A stretch of 64,000 nt of DNA from Posidonia oceanica (lineage: Eukaryota; Streptophyta; Magnoliopsida; Alismatales; Posidoniaceae): NCBI GenBank assembly GCA_037176725.1, contig JAZBRS010000035.1, positions 45,766,001-45,830,000 of the forward strand, read 5' to 3'. Position numbers and translations under genes: made by a program. Of this stretch, positions 33,739 through 46,371 are shown piece by piece; position 1 is the first letter of the stretch, and each line of letters begins with the position of its first letter. The notes below the pieces were generated by a model. That model had not been told where the DNA came from. It searched no databases and saw only the letters and a program-made list of their open reading frames with translations.

Positions 33739-36420
33739 CGTGACTTCTGCGCACGTTTTCGTGGCATAGTTGTAGGGCACGCAATGGGGGTCCTAGGTTA
33801 AGTTAATAACTGCTGGGGCCTGTGCTGCTAGTGCGAGAGGGGCTACCGGAGGGTTGGCTGGGTAATACGGTGAAGGGTACTGGTGCTGGTAGGTTGCTGG
33901 AGGCCCTGGCTGAGACCTAGCTAACAGGCTAACTAGGGGCCTACCCAAATAGGAGGATGGGGTTTGGGCCTAAGGTCTGGCTTGATGGTGTACAGGGGCA
34001 GGGGCCTGAGGATGCATGGTAGGGAGAGCGGTGGAGCGCCCTGACTTGGCACGCGGTCGGATCATATGGACTCCCGACTCAGAGCCGGTAATGGCCGCAC
34101 GATACAGAGCTAGAGGGAAGGGCTCCGAGACATCATGAATGAGCTCAGAGGGGTCTACCACAGACATAACAGGCCCAGAGGGGGAGAGAGAATAGATTCC
34201 TGAGGTCCCTGCACCTTCCGGATTGGGATGCTCCGGGAGGGGCTGGTGGACAATGCTGGGATGAGAGGGTGCTAATGCTGATGCAGGGGCTAATGCTGAT
34301 GAAGGGATAGAAGAGGGTGCCTCGTGCGTGTGGATCGAAATCATTCCCGACTCGATCAGATTCTGGATGGCGTCCTGCAAAGTGAGGCAACTGTTCGTCG
34401 AGTGCCCAGAGGCTCGATGAAAGTTGCAAAAAAGGTGCGCCTTATGCCAATGCGGAAGCAGATTTGGCAAAGGGCAAGCCTCGGGAAACCTCAGAAATGT
34501 CGCAACCTTGGGGAGGACAGCGCTTAAAGGCTCCACCAGTGGGGTGAATTGACGCCGTGGTCGCCTTTGCCCCTGGGGCTGCGCTTGCCGGACCGGTGTG
34601 GCAGGATACACCAGTTGGGTGGTGGTGGTGATTGTGGTGTGGGAGGTGCTCTAGGTGCTGGTGCATAAACTGCTTGATGCGGGGGAGGCCGAACCGCCAG
34701 CTGAACAGGCACGGGCGCGGGGTCGACGTAGGCAACAGCAGGCTTCGGCGAGTCCTTCTTCTTGGGCCGGCTACTGGTAGTACCACTGCTGTTGCTGCTG
34801 ATGTTGCTGCTGGGGTTGTTGCTGTTGCTGCTGGTGGTGGTCTGCTTGGCAAACGCAGAGAGCACTGGGATGTTGCCACTCTGTAGCGAACTCTCCACAC
34901 AGGTGCTAGCCCAAATCAATGCAGAGAAGGTTGTGACAGGTTGAATGCTGAGCAGAGCCCCGACAGCAGGTTGCGCACCCCCGATCACAATCTCGAGGGA
35001 CTCCTCATCAGAGGGTCCATCTCGAACTTGCGAAGCGAGTGCATGCCAGCGGCCGACATACTCCCCGAACAGCTCTCCGGGGTTCTGCTTTAATGCGACC
35101 AGGTCCGCGCGCTTAGGGACTAGGTCCAAGTTGAAGGAATATTGTCCCAGGGATGCCTAGCTGAGGTCGTTCCACGTCTTAATGCTGGCCATATCAAGTG
35201 AGGTGAACCACTTGAGCGCAGGGCCACTTAGACTTTTCTGGAACAAGCGGATTAGCAGCCTCTCGTCAGCCTGGAGCTGAGCGAGATCTCCGCAGTACGC
35301 CTTCAGATGTGCTATTGGGCAGCCTCTACCATTGTATTTTTCAAATACCGGGATGCGGATCTTCGGGGGGAGTACCGCCTTTGGGAAGTAACAGAGGTCC
35401 CGAAACTGGTAAGACTGGTGGTCTGTACCCTGCACTTGTCGAAGTGCTTTCTCCAGAACGGCGAACCTGTTGTCATTAGAGTCTGGAGCTGCTGCCAAAG
35501 GAGGTGGTACAGTAGGGGCAGGGGCCACATACGCCACATAAGATGCACCAAGGTGCTCCTCTGGGTCAACCATCACATCGCCTGGTGGAGCGATAGGATG
35601 GGCGACGTATCCGTGCGGGTGTGTTGTGTGTGCAGGCATGTATGCTGGGGTGGGGTTTTGCTGATGTAGGGGGTATGAATAACTAGCATGCTGAGTAATA
35701 GGTGATGCAGAGTGCTAGAGGCGTCAGCTGCTGCACTGGCACGGCACCAGCCTGCGGGCCAGAGGGATGCTACGCTCCGATCAGTCCTACGCACTGACCA
35801 CCAGGTGCCGGAGGAGGATGCTGTGCAGGGTGTTGTGCACATGCAAGAGACGGAAGTTGGGCCCCCATCGCCTGAGCAGTGAGTAGCTGAGGCGATGATC
35901 TGGGCGGGGGAGCAGAAGGGAATGCCTGCGATGCGAGAGCAGGTCGCAATGGAGCCTCAGGAGCAGTAGGAGTGAATGAGGGGCGAAGAGATAGAGCCAT
36001 GCCCTGCAGTCTCTGAGCAGTCTCCATCAGCTGCTGATACTGCATCTCAGGGGACTCGTCGGTAGGTATGCTGAGTTGTAGGATCGACGGAGGACCAGAA
36101 TCAAGCGGTTGGGACGTAGATTGTCCAAGGGGCGGAGGTCCTAAGGCGTAATTCACCACAGTAGGGTGGGTGTCAAAAGTGACATTACCCTAGAGAGGAG
36201 GAGTCAGCGGTGTCTTCGGAGCGCGAGAGGTGGTTACCAAGACAGTCTCGGCAACCGGGTCCGGCGGAACCTACCACTGCCCTACAGAATAAGAGGGAGG
36301 CAACTGTACCAGAGAAGGAGACGCTGGCACAAAGGGAGTCAATGCGGGAGCCGAAGGGACCAAATGAGGGGCCACCTCTGGGGCAATAGGGACCTGGGAG
36401 TCACCAACAAATTGGGCCAT
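33739..36420 (-). pseudogene. gag of element A, broken
   Basis: Starts MAQFVGDSQVP at 36420. A proline-rich N-terminal part is followed by the capsid-like region LLIRLFQKSLSGPALKWF ... TWNDLS ... ELFGEYVGRWHALASQV typical of plant Ty3/gypsy gag, then a knuckle-like CNFHRASGHSTNSC. Stops: TAG for the Q seen in B after GQW; TAG before GNVTF where B has Q; TAG after NDLS where B has Q. Frame changes occur between 35770 and 35639 and between 34700 and 34600. Structural protein of the virus-like particle in intact relatives. Confidence 0.88.
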
Positions 36421-37578
36421 CACTGACAGAGAACGGGTGATCACAGGGCTACGAGAGGGGCCAAGAGGGTGAATCCTAGGAGGAGCTATGTTCGCTAAAG
36501 CGAAGTAGCTCGGAAGGGGGAATGATCAGAAGCAGGGGTCGCAGCAGGGGCGTCAGTAAGAGAAGGCACTCAAGCTCCAGCTAAGGAACTTGCTGACTAA
36601 CCTCTGTGCGAAAGGCAAACAAAATCAAGGGATTAGAACCCGAAAGTAAAAGCAAATGTTTTGATGTATGATATGAATGCAGATGTATGCTTTCTAGCAT
36701 GCTCTCCCTCACCAATCTAGGGTGTCCTAGTAGGCAGTCTACTTCAGACGCTCAGGGGTGTACGGGTCGCTGACTCAGGCTAGAAAAAAGTGGGTCCCAC
36801 ATCTTAAACCCGGCCCAAAGCTCAGGTGGTGATGTAGTGGTGCGTAGATGGCCTTGACCCTGCCAGAAGCATGGGTGGTACCCTCTACTAACACCGACGC
36901 GGCCCCCTGACATGGGGGGACAGACCGATCTACTTACACCACGCCAAAGCACTGGGGGTAAGAGACCGGGACTATCCTTCTCAAACTATAGGTGGACTCA
37001 GATGAGAAGAATGCATGTCCTATATGATGTTTTATGCAAATGCTTCGCGTTTTATCTTGCATATTTTATTAACTCAAGGGGGTGCAGGTGTGTTTGCAGT
37101 CTCTAATTGCTTCTAGAAGTTCTTTTTACTTGCTGTTTTTAATTAGCCATGGAGGAAGCAATCAGTCTCTAATTGTCCTTAGGCTTAATGCAAAAGGGGC
37201 AGAAAATCACCCAATCATGGCAAGCAGACAACACACGTCATTGCAAAAGGCATGGGCATGGCATGTGTATGTGTGTGTGAGCATGACAGTGAAGCAAAAA
37301 CACTTATCATAGCAAAAAGCAGATATGCATAGCATGTGCAGGTGCAGTGGCATGCATTAGTGTAAAAGGAAGCATTCATCATTCAAAAGGCATGCATGGT
37401 GTGCCCAGCAAGTATTTAGACATGTGACGCAGGCAAATAAAGCCGGGCAAGCAATCATGGCATAAGGCAGGTAAATAAACAAGCAAGCAAGTAAGCGAAT
37501 AAGGCAGGCAAAAGCAAAAGGCAAGCAAAACACAGAAGTAAGCAGCGAGAAAGCCAAGGCAAAAGCTGGAGTACCGCT
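36421..37578 (-). other. Leader region of element A (PBS to gag)
   Basis: About 1.15 kb with no ORF of note. Parts (around 36700-37000) match the B leader (45780-46080), for example gatgagaagaatgcatg in inverted orientation. A packaging signal would be expected here but none is identified. Confidence 0.6.
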
Positions 37579-37595
37579 CCCCAGCGGAGTCGCCA
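37579..37595 (-). promoter_or_regulatory. Primer-binding site of element A
   Basis: On the - strand TGGCGACTCCGCTGGGG, one base (g) after the LTR end ACTACA. Matches my expectation for tRNA-Arg priming in Ogre-type elements. Confidence 0.88.
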
Positions 37596-37596
37596 C

Positions 37597-39079
37597 TGTA
37601 GTAATCCTGAATTCTGATCGTCCATGCACGTTACCAAAGCTTGCATGCACCGATCAAAATAGGCTCACTATATGCGGCAGGATCCGAGGGAAGAAACTTG
37701 ACTCGGAAACGCTGGGAAATGAAAAGAAAAGAAATGATAAGACAAAATCGGAGTCACCACCAGGTCTATTGGAAGCAAGGGAAAACCGGGGGTAAAGCAT
37801 GAAAAGACATGCTAAACCGGATGCAAGGAGGGGCAAAGGGATGCAATGCTAAGCTAAGCTATGCTATGCTATGCTATGCTATGACTCATGCCTAGGATAA
37901 AGGAAAGGTCGATGCGAGCCAAGAGAAAGGGCAAGGACTCCTGTTACGCACGGGGAAGGTGTTAGGCACCCTGATGCGTCCGAGAGTTGGTCTTTCTTAG
38001 GCAATCTCGCGCTAATGCAGGGAACTGCTAGCCTAATGCTTCAATGCCATGAATGCCTACCTGCTATGCATTGGAAATAAACGTGCTATCTATGTGCTCA
38101 GCCACACTGCTAGCGTTCCGAACTGGGCGGACCCTGGTTCGTGAGAACTCCTAAGTAGTAAGCATCATAGCCCTAATGTAGATGCAGGCGATAAAGCAAA
38201 ACTGCGGGGAAACCAAGCAATGCAAGCGACATGCAAGCGATAAAGCAAAGTAGGTGCGGAAAACGGTGCGAAAATGCGAAAAACAATGCGAGGCAAGGAA
38301 AACGAGGCAAAGAGCGGAAAACAGTGCAACGGGGCACAAAAAACTATGCAGCGGAGCGGGAAACGATGCAAAACGTGGAAAACTAGGCAAAGTACGGAAA
38401 ATGAGGCAAAGCGTGGTGCAAAACCAAAACAAAGGGGTGGGCAACATGCATAGGAGTTGTAGCAAGCCAAAGAGGCAATAAAATGCAAGAAACGACGAGC
38501 AAAACAAAATCGGCATTTTAAAATAACTGTCAGCCATCTGCAAGCATTGGACGCTGGCAACAACAGCGTCCAACGTTGGACGCTAGCATTGCTGGCATCC
38601 AACACCTGCTGGAGGCAGACAGCATGCAATTTTTGGAAAACAGTGCATTCTAGCTACATGGATGCAATACAGCTGTAAAAATGCAACTAAATGGGTGCAT
38701 GACATGCAAGACTAACCTAACAGAAGATTAGAAGAGGAATCAGAGTAAGGGGCAAGCCAGGATTAAGGATCAAAGCGAGCAGGTTGTTGGACTCCGCTAA
38801 CCATGGCATCCAACATTAGACGCTAGAGTGACAGGCGTCTAACACACGCCAGAGAGGAAAAAAAGAAAAAAGTGTACAAATGATAGATGAGCAGAGGGCA
38901 AACATGCAAACATGGGACCACAAAAGAAAACCAAAACTTACCAATAGCAGCTTGTGCCAGGCCAGAGACACAACCAGGTCGTTGGACGCGAGCTAGGCCA
39001 GCATCCAATGTTGGACGCCTGCACCCGCAGCGTACAACGCCCTGGGAGGCACAAGCCACAAAAAACAAGCATAAAATAG
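37597..39079 (-). repeat. 5' LTR of element A, first 1483 bp, cut by element B
   Basis: Starts (on +) TGTAGTAATCCTGAATTCTG like 18597 and runs in parallel with the 3' LTR until ataaaatag, after which B begins; the 3' LTR continues ataaaatagcaaataaac at about 20070-20085. It keeps a palindrome pair (38546-38600) that the 3' LTR lacks. Confidence 0.9.
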
Positions 39080-42000
39080 TATTGACACCCCATTTTGACA
39101 GGCTTGATCAACTGGAATCTCCTAGTGACTTGTGGATCCAAATCTAGGTCTAAACCTACACATTCCCTTTCATCCTACCCTTCAAAACAAGCCCAAACTT
39201 AACCTAAAATTACATCCCTTTCCCAAGTCCAAAAATTACCCAAAAACCATAGGAAAACTCACCATCCCCAACTTAGCAAACCTACCCAAAAACCCACAAA
39301 ATTTTCAAACCAAAACCACTCCCAAAAATCCTAGAAAACCTAGGTAAAACTACCCTTTTTCTACACCTCAAAACCCTTCCAAAACTTTCCCAAAACTAAA
39401 CCCAAACCCTAGGTCCAACACTAGAGACCGTAGGCCATACTCTCCTCAAATTTTACCCCTTTTCTAAACCTCTAACCCCTTCATTTCACCAAATTATCCT
39501 TTTCTCACTCTTGGATTATTCTTTTCTCTCTCCTCTCTCTCTCCTGATTATCCTCCTTCTTTTCATTCCCTTCTCTCCCTTCTTCTTGCCTGGCTGTGGG
39601 CCCCCCTTGTGCTTCTATCTCTTCTCAATCTTATTTGTATTTTTATCTTATTTTTTAGCTTTTTCTTTGATTTTCTAAAAATTATTTTCCCTCCACTCCT
39701 CTCTTTCATCTTTATTCCCTCATTTCTCCTTTTCTTTTCTTTTCCTCTCTTCCACTAAATCCCTAAAAAATCCTTAAAAACCTCTAAAACTCTAAAACAA
39801 AAGGAAAACAAACCAAAACCCTAAAAGAAATAATTAAAAAAAATTAAACAAACAATTAAAAACCAAAACCTAACTAAATCTAGCTAAAATGAAAAACTAG
39901 GAGTGCAACTTAAAAAATGCAAAACGAATAAAAAGAAGATGCTATAAAATCAAGAAAAAACCAAAATGTAATCAAAACAAGCAATAGTAAAAACCCTACT
40001 AAAAAACAAGTCCTAAAGGGAAAAGAAAACAATTAAAAAATGCTAAGGCAAGTAATTAAGAAAAAAACCTCACTTAACAATCCTAAAAGGAAACAATTTG
40101 AAAACTTAATTAAAAAATAATAATAATAATAACAAACAATCAAAATGTAAGAACACCTAATTAAAAACTTAACAAGAAGACCTAACCTAAAAATATTAAA
40201 AGAAATTAACAAACAAAATCAAATCTAAAAGGAAACTTAAACAAAACCCTAAAAGATTAAAATCAAAAGCCAAAACTCACTCTAATTAATTTAAAAACAA
40301 ACTTTAAAAAATCCTAATTAACATCCCAAATACTTAACAAGAAAAACATAATTAAAAAACAATTTAAAAAACTTAACAAACATTTTAACAAAATCATAAA
40401 CAATTTAAAGAAAAGAAAACCCTAAAAAACCCTAATCAAAACTAAAACTCTTTAATCCTAATTAACTAATAAAAAACAATCACTAAAAAACCCAACTTAA
40501 AATCCTAACTCAAACACAACTATTCCAAGAACCTTTTCTATATTTATTTATTTTTTATTTCCTTCTTCTTTCCCTTCTTCTTTTCCATTTCTTTCCTTCC
40601 TCCTCTCTTTTCTATTTCTTTTTCTCCTCTCTTCTGGTCCGGCCCAGTTGCAGGCCCAGCTCCTCCCCTCCTTCCTTCTTCCTTTCTTTTTTTCTTTTTT
40701 TCTTTCGCGCAAAGCCCGGCCCGTTAGCCAGCCTCCTCTTCTTCCTTCCTTCTCCTTCTTCTTCTTCTCCCACAGTTCTTCTTCCTCTCCCGCCAGTCTC
40801 CCTCCTTCTCTTCAAATTCAATTCTCTCTTCCCTCTCGATCCCATCAGCCTCTAGCTCACTCCTCCTCTTTCAGCTCTCAGCAGGATCCCCGGGGAGCAT
40901 TCAATACGTGTCGCCTTCGGCCGTCCTCGTTGCTGCCAGCTGCTGCTCTCGCCGGTGGATTTTCAAAATCCAGCGCGCCCTTCACTCCTTCAACACCTGT
41001 TAAAGCTTCCCCTCCACTCCTTCTTCTCTGCCTTTGGTCGTCCGAGAGAGAGCAAGCAATCCAGAGAGCACCAGAACCCCCTCCTCTTCCCATTGAAATC
41101 AAGCCTTCTTCTTCTTCTTCCTTTCCATTGGAACCAGGGCACCCAACAGCCCTCAAACTTCTCCCAATTCAACCCCCAATCTCACCCTAACTTCCATTAT
41201 CACAGTCTCTCGTTCCACGACCAAATCCACCCCGAAATCACCCCGAACCACTCTGAAACCACTCACAGAACCCAACACTTCCCTTCCAAAATTCCAAGCA
41301 CCTCAGACCACTAAATCCCCCCAAACTCCACCCAGCAACTCACCAAAATCCCATCTCCCCAAAGCACCAAAGCCTCAGCCCTAACCCCCACCACAGCCGG
41401 AGTCCTTCATTACAAACACTTGCGACCATTCTCAGCCAGAAATCAACCCAATCCCAAACTTCCCCTCCAGGCCTCCACCAGCCCTCCTCTGAATCCAGAA
41501 ACACTCACCAAGAAACCAGAAGCTCGCCGCCACCTTCCATTTGAACCAAAGAGCAGTACACCATCTCCCCCACCTCAGGCGACTCCTGCAGCACCCAAAA
41601 ATCGCCGTTCCTTCCTCCAGCTTCAAAGCTTCACTCTGAGCGACCAAGAAGCACCAGCGGACTCCGTGGAACTGACTCTAATCCTCGCAAGCCGCCAACA
41701 ACGCCCGCAGCTGCTAGTCCAACCTCGCCGACCTCTACTGAGACAGCTGACGTCAGGGGAGCACTCTGGATGCCCAAACCGGTACTGCATTCTCCCAATA
41801 GCTTAGTCTCCCTCCTCTCTTGCTTTTCCACCCTTTAGACTAAGGTTCCAGCCCCTCTTGCCCGAAGTCAACACCGCCGCTCCGCTTTCTTCTTCGGTGA
41901 GCCCAGATGCCGTCCCACCGTTCTGGTCTGCAGAACGTTGCCCCGACGGTTGTCCCAGCTCCACACAACCCTCAGGAACCCAGCCATGGCTTCAGTTCCC

Positions 42001-45000
42001 TCCGTCGACGCCGTAATCACCCGGTCTGCTCCAAAACTCTCTGTCAAGCTCCGTCGTCGTCTCCGATCATCTCCAAGCTCCGTCACGGCTCCGCGACGCT
42101 GCTCCGAGGTTCGCCAGGCTCCGGTGAAGCTCGCCGACCCTTCTGCACCTCACCAACACTCCTCTTCCTCCCTCGACGGCCGCTGGTAGCAACTGCTACA
42201 GTGGCCGTCGTTCTGTGTTTTTACTGTAGTGTTATTTTTCTTTACCATGCTATTTTGCCATTAAATTGCATTTTCAGCTCCGATTTTTATTTTATTACAT
42301 TCTATTCCTGCCCTCGTTTATAATTCATTTACTTCTGAATTTAAATCTTATTAAATTGCATGAAAAACTTAAAAAACTGTCTAATTGCATGTTGGTCCTT
42401 CTGCTATGTTTTCTATTTAAGTTCGTTTTAGCTCAGGCCCTCTGATTTTTCATTATTGCATGTTAGTCCTTTAATTAATAATCTGATTTAATGCTTTAAT
42501 TTTACCTTAGTAAATTGCATTTTCAAACCCTGCCTTTTTCATCATTTGCATTTTAGTCCTCTGTTCTGTTAACTTATGCATTTATTTTGCATCTTTTCTT
42601 ACTGCATTGCATTATTTCCCCCATGCATTTTAATTTTTGCATATAGGTCCTCCATATCATGCACAGCATCTGTTAAATCACATTTTTGCTTATAAAATTG
42701 CATTTTAGACCCTGCATATTTAAAAATTGCACATAGGTCCTCTGTTTGCATTCTCAGACCATTTAAGACCACTGTTTTGCTTACAAAATTGCATTTCAAC
42801 ACCTACATGTTTCAAAATTGCATGTTAATCCTCCACATGATTTCAAAACTTATCCTAATGCATGTTTACCTTATAAAATTGCATTTTAAACCCTGCATTT
42901 TGCAAAATTGCACTCAGACCCTCCAATTTTTGAAAACCTTGCATAAAAGCCTCCTAACTTTTCAAAATCTTTGCATTTAGACCCTCACTTTTTCAAAAAT
43001 TCCACATAAGTTCCCAAGTTTTCTGAAAAGTCATCCTTAGGTCTTTTCTTGCATTTTAGCATGCATTGCACTCATGCATCTTTGCATTTGGCATTCCTGC
43101 ACACACATAAGCATTCTTAGCTCCCATTTACATGGGAGGACCTACTTTGCACATCCCTAGGACTTCCTGTACACCTAGATCCATCTTTCTCTCCTGTTCT
43201 GGCCCCTCTGCCTTGAAGCTAGGATATCTTCAGATCTGGCCATTGGATCTTCTCAATCAAGCTACCTAGACGACCCCGATGGAGCGCTCTTCAGCATGGA
43301 CCAAGCAGTTCTCAGATCAGGCTTCAGATTTCCAAGGTAAGTCCTCCTGAACCCCTGTAAAGCATTCATTTGCACACCATTTGCATTGTAAGTATTGTTT
43401 TTGCTTTCTGATTTCTCGAGCATGTAGATTAGGACTCCCTCTTCTTATCTATCGACTCTGTCTCCTCTTTTCACGTACTCCCAGTGCTTTGTGTTGCGTT
43501 TCCCCTGGATTCACCACTAATTGCAACTTTCTTCCCTCTTTTCCACGATCCGATTGCATCACGAGCTTTTGGCAGCGTGTGAGACACATCGTGGGACACT
43601 TTGGTGGGAAACAGTTACAAAACAGTGGTAATCCCTCCTCTTGCTCCTCTTCCCCTTTGTAGGTCTTCACACCTACTTTGCGCGGTCCTTAAACAGTGCC
43701 TGTTCTCACACATGCACTGTTTGCTTCCCCCTTTTTGCTTCTCCTGCCCTTTCTCTTTGCATTTGCATCTGCATGGCTTTATCGATGCTTTATTTTACCT
43801 ATTTTGGCACCATTTCGCGTGTCCACTTTGCTTTTGGCACTGTTTCGCGTGCCTGCTCTGTCTTTGGCACCGTTTTGCGTGCCCGCTTTGCTTTTGGCAT
43901 TGTTTTGCATGCCCGCTTTGCTTTTGGCATCGTTTTGTGTGCCCGCTTCGTCTTTGGCACCGTTTTGCGTGTCCGCTTCGTCTTTGGCCCCGTTTTGCGT
44001 ACCCGCTTCGCTTGCGGCACTGTTTTGCATGCCCACTTTGTTTTCTGGCACCGTTTTGCATGCCCGCTTTGCTTTTGGCACTGTTTTGCATGTCCACTCT
44101 GTCTTTGGCACCGTTTTGAGTGCCTGCTTTGCTTTCTTGCACCGTTTTGCATGCCGTTCTTGTCTCTTGCACCGTTTTACGTGCTGGCTTTGTTTTCTCC
44201 CACCGTTTCACGCGTCGCTTTGTTTTCTACACCATTTTGCATGCCTGCTCTGTCTTTGGCACCGTTTTGCATGCCGCTTTGTTTTTTTTGCACCGTTTCT
44301 CATGCCGCTTCTGTTTGTCGCATCGTTTTGCGTGTCTTATGCCGTTTTCTCTTGCATGTCACCTGCACTGCTTGGTTTTACCGCCGTTTTGCTTTTCAGT
44401 GTGCATTTGCATATAGGACAGTGATGCTTACTGCCTGGAGTTCTCACGAGCCAGGTCTCGACCGGTTCAGAACACAGACAGCGTTGCTGAGCACTTAGAT
44501 TGCACGTTTACTTCCTTGCATTGCATCCCATCACTTAGAGCTCACCTTTGAGCATTCATTTAGGCATTCATTGGCATTTAGGCATTCAAACCTGCATTTC
44601 CCTACGTATGCGAGCGTAAGCCTAGAAAGACCGATTCTCAGGCATGTCGAGGGTGCCTAACACCTTCCCTGCACGTAACAGGAGTCCTTGCCCAGTCTTT
44701 TGGCCCGTAATGACCATATTGCCCTTATCCTAGGCATGAGTCATCTCATTTGCATTTGTTTTCCTTTGCATTGCTTTGCATTGCATCTTTTGCTTGGTTT
44801 TGCATGTTAACTCACGCATTTCCCCTGATTTTCCTTGTCTCCCAATAATAGACACGGTGGCGACTCTGAAGTGTCTTATCTTCTTCTTTTCTTATCTTTT
44901 CTTCTTTGTTTTAAGTGTTTTTGAGTTGAGCCCTGCTCCTCGGACATAGCCACTTATAGTGAGCCTGATTCCGATCGGTGCACGTGAGCTTCTAGCAGTG

Positions 45001-45033
45001 TGCATGGACGATCTGAACACCGGGATCACTACA
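39080..45033 (+). repeat. 5' LTR of element B (5954 bp)
   Basis: Begins TATTGACACCCCATTTTGAC (the 3' LTR has TGTTGAC, so the terminal TG is mutated to TA) and ends gggatcactaca. Contents: an A-rich part with aaccctaaa-type words (39700-40500), a CT-rich part (40540-40860), an open but non-genic proline/serine-rich stretch also found in the 3' LTR (41420-41806 against 63351-63737), a GCAT-rich part (42290-43060), a tandem block of gcccgctttgcttttggca-type units of ~30 bp (43800-44340) and the U5 motif gggtgcctaacaccttccc (44651-44669). Confidence 0.9.
43800..44340 (+). repeat. ~30-bp tandem repeats in LTR B
   Basis: Units around ctttggcaccgttttgcgtg, about 18 copies with spacing near 30 bp. 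Being a multiple of three in length, they create long pseudo-ORFs on both strands (for example repeated FGTVLRARFA), which are not genes. Confidence 0.85.
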
Positions 45034-45034
45034 G

Positions 45035-45051
45035 TGGTGACTCCGCTGGGG
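45035..45051 (+). promoter_or_regulatory. Primer-binding site of element B
   Basis: TGGTGACTCCGCTGGGG, one base (g) after the LTR. One C-to-T difference from the A site. Confidence 0.85.
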
Positions 45052-46371
45052 TCTGCTAGACTCCGACTTTCGTTTTTGGCTTTTTGCTCGCCGCTTTCGC
45101 AGTTCTGCTTGCCTTTGTTTGCCTTTTTGCCTGTTTTGGTCGCTCTTCTGTGCAAACTCCTGGCAAGCCGCCTCGTGGTTACTTTGCTTAGGTTTTTGCA
45201 CCCCCCTCGGCTGCTTTTGCCTTGGTTTTTGCTATGTTTCGCTCTGCTTTGTCTAATTTGCTTGATTACTTGCGTATTTCCTTACTTCTACTCTTATTTG
45301 CTTTACAGCTTACCTGTCTTTACTTTCTTTATCTTGCTTACTTATTATTGCTTTATTTCCTGCACAATGCATGTCTACATACTTGTTTGGCAACAATGCA
45401 TGCTTTTTGAATGATGAATGCTTTCTTTTACACATTTGCTATGTCACTACACACGCACATGCCCTGTATATATGCCTTTTGACATGATGAATGCTTTCTC
45501 TTCACTATCATGCTCACGAACACTCACACATGCCATGCACCTGCCTTTTACTATGTTGTATGCTGTTTGCCTGCCATATTTGACTGATTTTCTTCCCTTT
45601 CGCACATGCCATACCTAGGATAGTAGAGACTATTTGCTCTCCCTGTGGTTAACTAAAAGTGGCAACTAAAAAGAACTTCTAGGAGCAACTAAGGACTTCA
45701 AACAATCCTTCACCCCCTTGGGTTAATAAAATGCGCAAGATAAAAAACTTTAAGCATTTGCATAAGCATCATATAGGGCATGCATTCTTCTCATCTGAGT
45801 CCACCTACTAGTCTGCGAAGGACAGGTCCAACCTCTTGTTCCACCGCTTTTGGTGTGGGCCAAGTCAGTCGGTCTGTCCCCCCTTTGTCCAGGGGTCGTG
45901 TTGGTGTAGTGGAGTGTACTGCCCATGCTTTGACGGGGTCAGGGCCACCAACGTACCACCCTGTTATTTCCTCAGCTCTGGCTAGGAGTTCGACAGGGAG
46001 CCCACTTTTTCTGACCTGAGTCGGTGACCCGTACACCTGGGGATACCCGAAGTAGATCACCTACTAGGACACACTAGATAGGTGAGGGGGCATACTAGAA
46101 AGCATACATATCATTCATGTCATCTAACTTAAATCATTTGCATCTGTCTTTCAGTTTCTAATCCCTGTTTGTCTCTGTCTATGTCAGCAGCGATCGGTAA
46201 GCGAGTTCCCCTTGCTGGAGCTTGAGTACTGACCCTTTCTAGCACCCCTGTTGCGACCTTGTTCGCGACCATTCCCCTTCTGAGCTATCCGCCTTTGCGA
46301 CGATAGCTCATATTAGGAATCGCCGTTTGCATATCCGTCGCAGCCCTATTCTCACACGCTCTAGGTTAGCA
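45052..46371 (+). other. Leader region of element B
   Basis: 1.3 kb without a credible ORF. It starts gtctgctagactccgac as in C and shares blocks with the A leader (45780-46080). Confidence 0.6.

Larger units (their letters stand above)
18597..39079 (-). mobile_element. Element A: nearly complete Tat/Ogre-like retrotransposon, decayed
   Basis: Reverse orientation. The 3' LTR is at 18597-21793, the internal region at 21794-37596 (15.8 kb), and the first 1483 bp of the 5' LTR at 37597-39079; the remainder of the 5' LTR is displaced rightwards out of the window by element B. It has PBS, gag, protease, RT, two RNase H domains, integrase, DUF7745-like ORF, hairpin, tandem array and polypurine tract. 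All ORFs carry stops or frameshifts. It sits inside element C; ccatg (18592-18596) would be its left target duplication. Confidence 0.92.

Noticed and set aside
41420..41806. 128-codon open frame conserved in both B LTRs (also 63351-63737)
   Set aside because: Conservation is explained by LTR duplication; low-complexity proline/serine-rich, no recognisable domain.
43641..44498. 285-codon open frame in LTR B with cysteine/alanine/phenylalanine repeats
   Set aside because: Product of a ~30-bp tandem repeat whose length is a multiple of three; antisense frames are open too.
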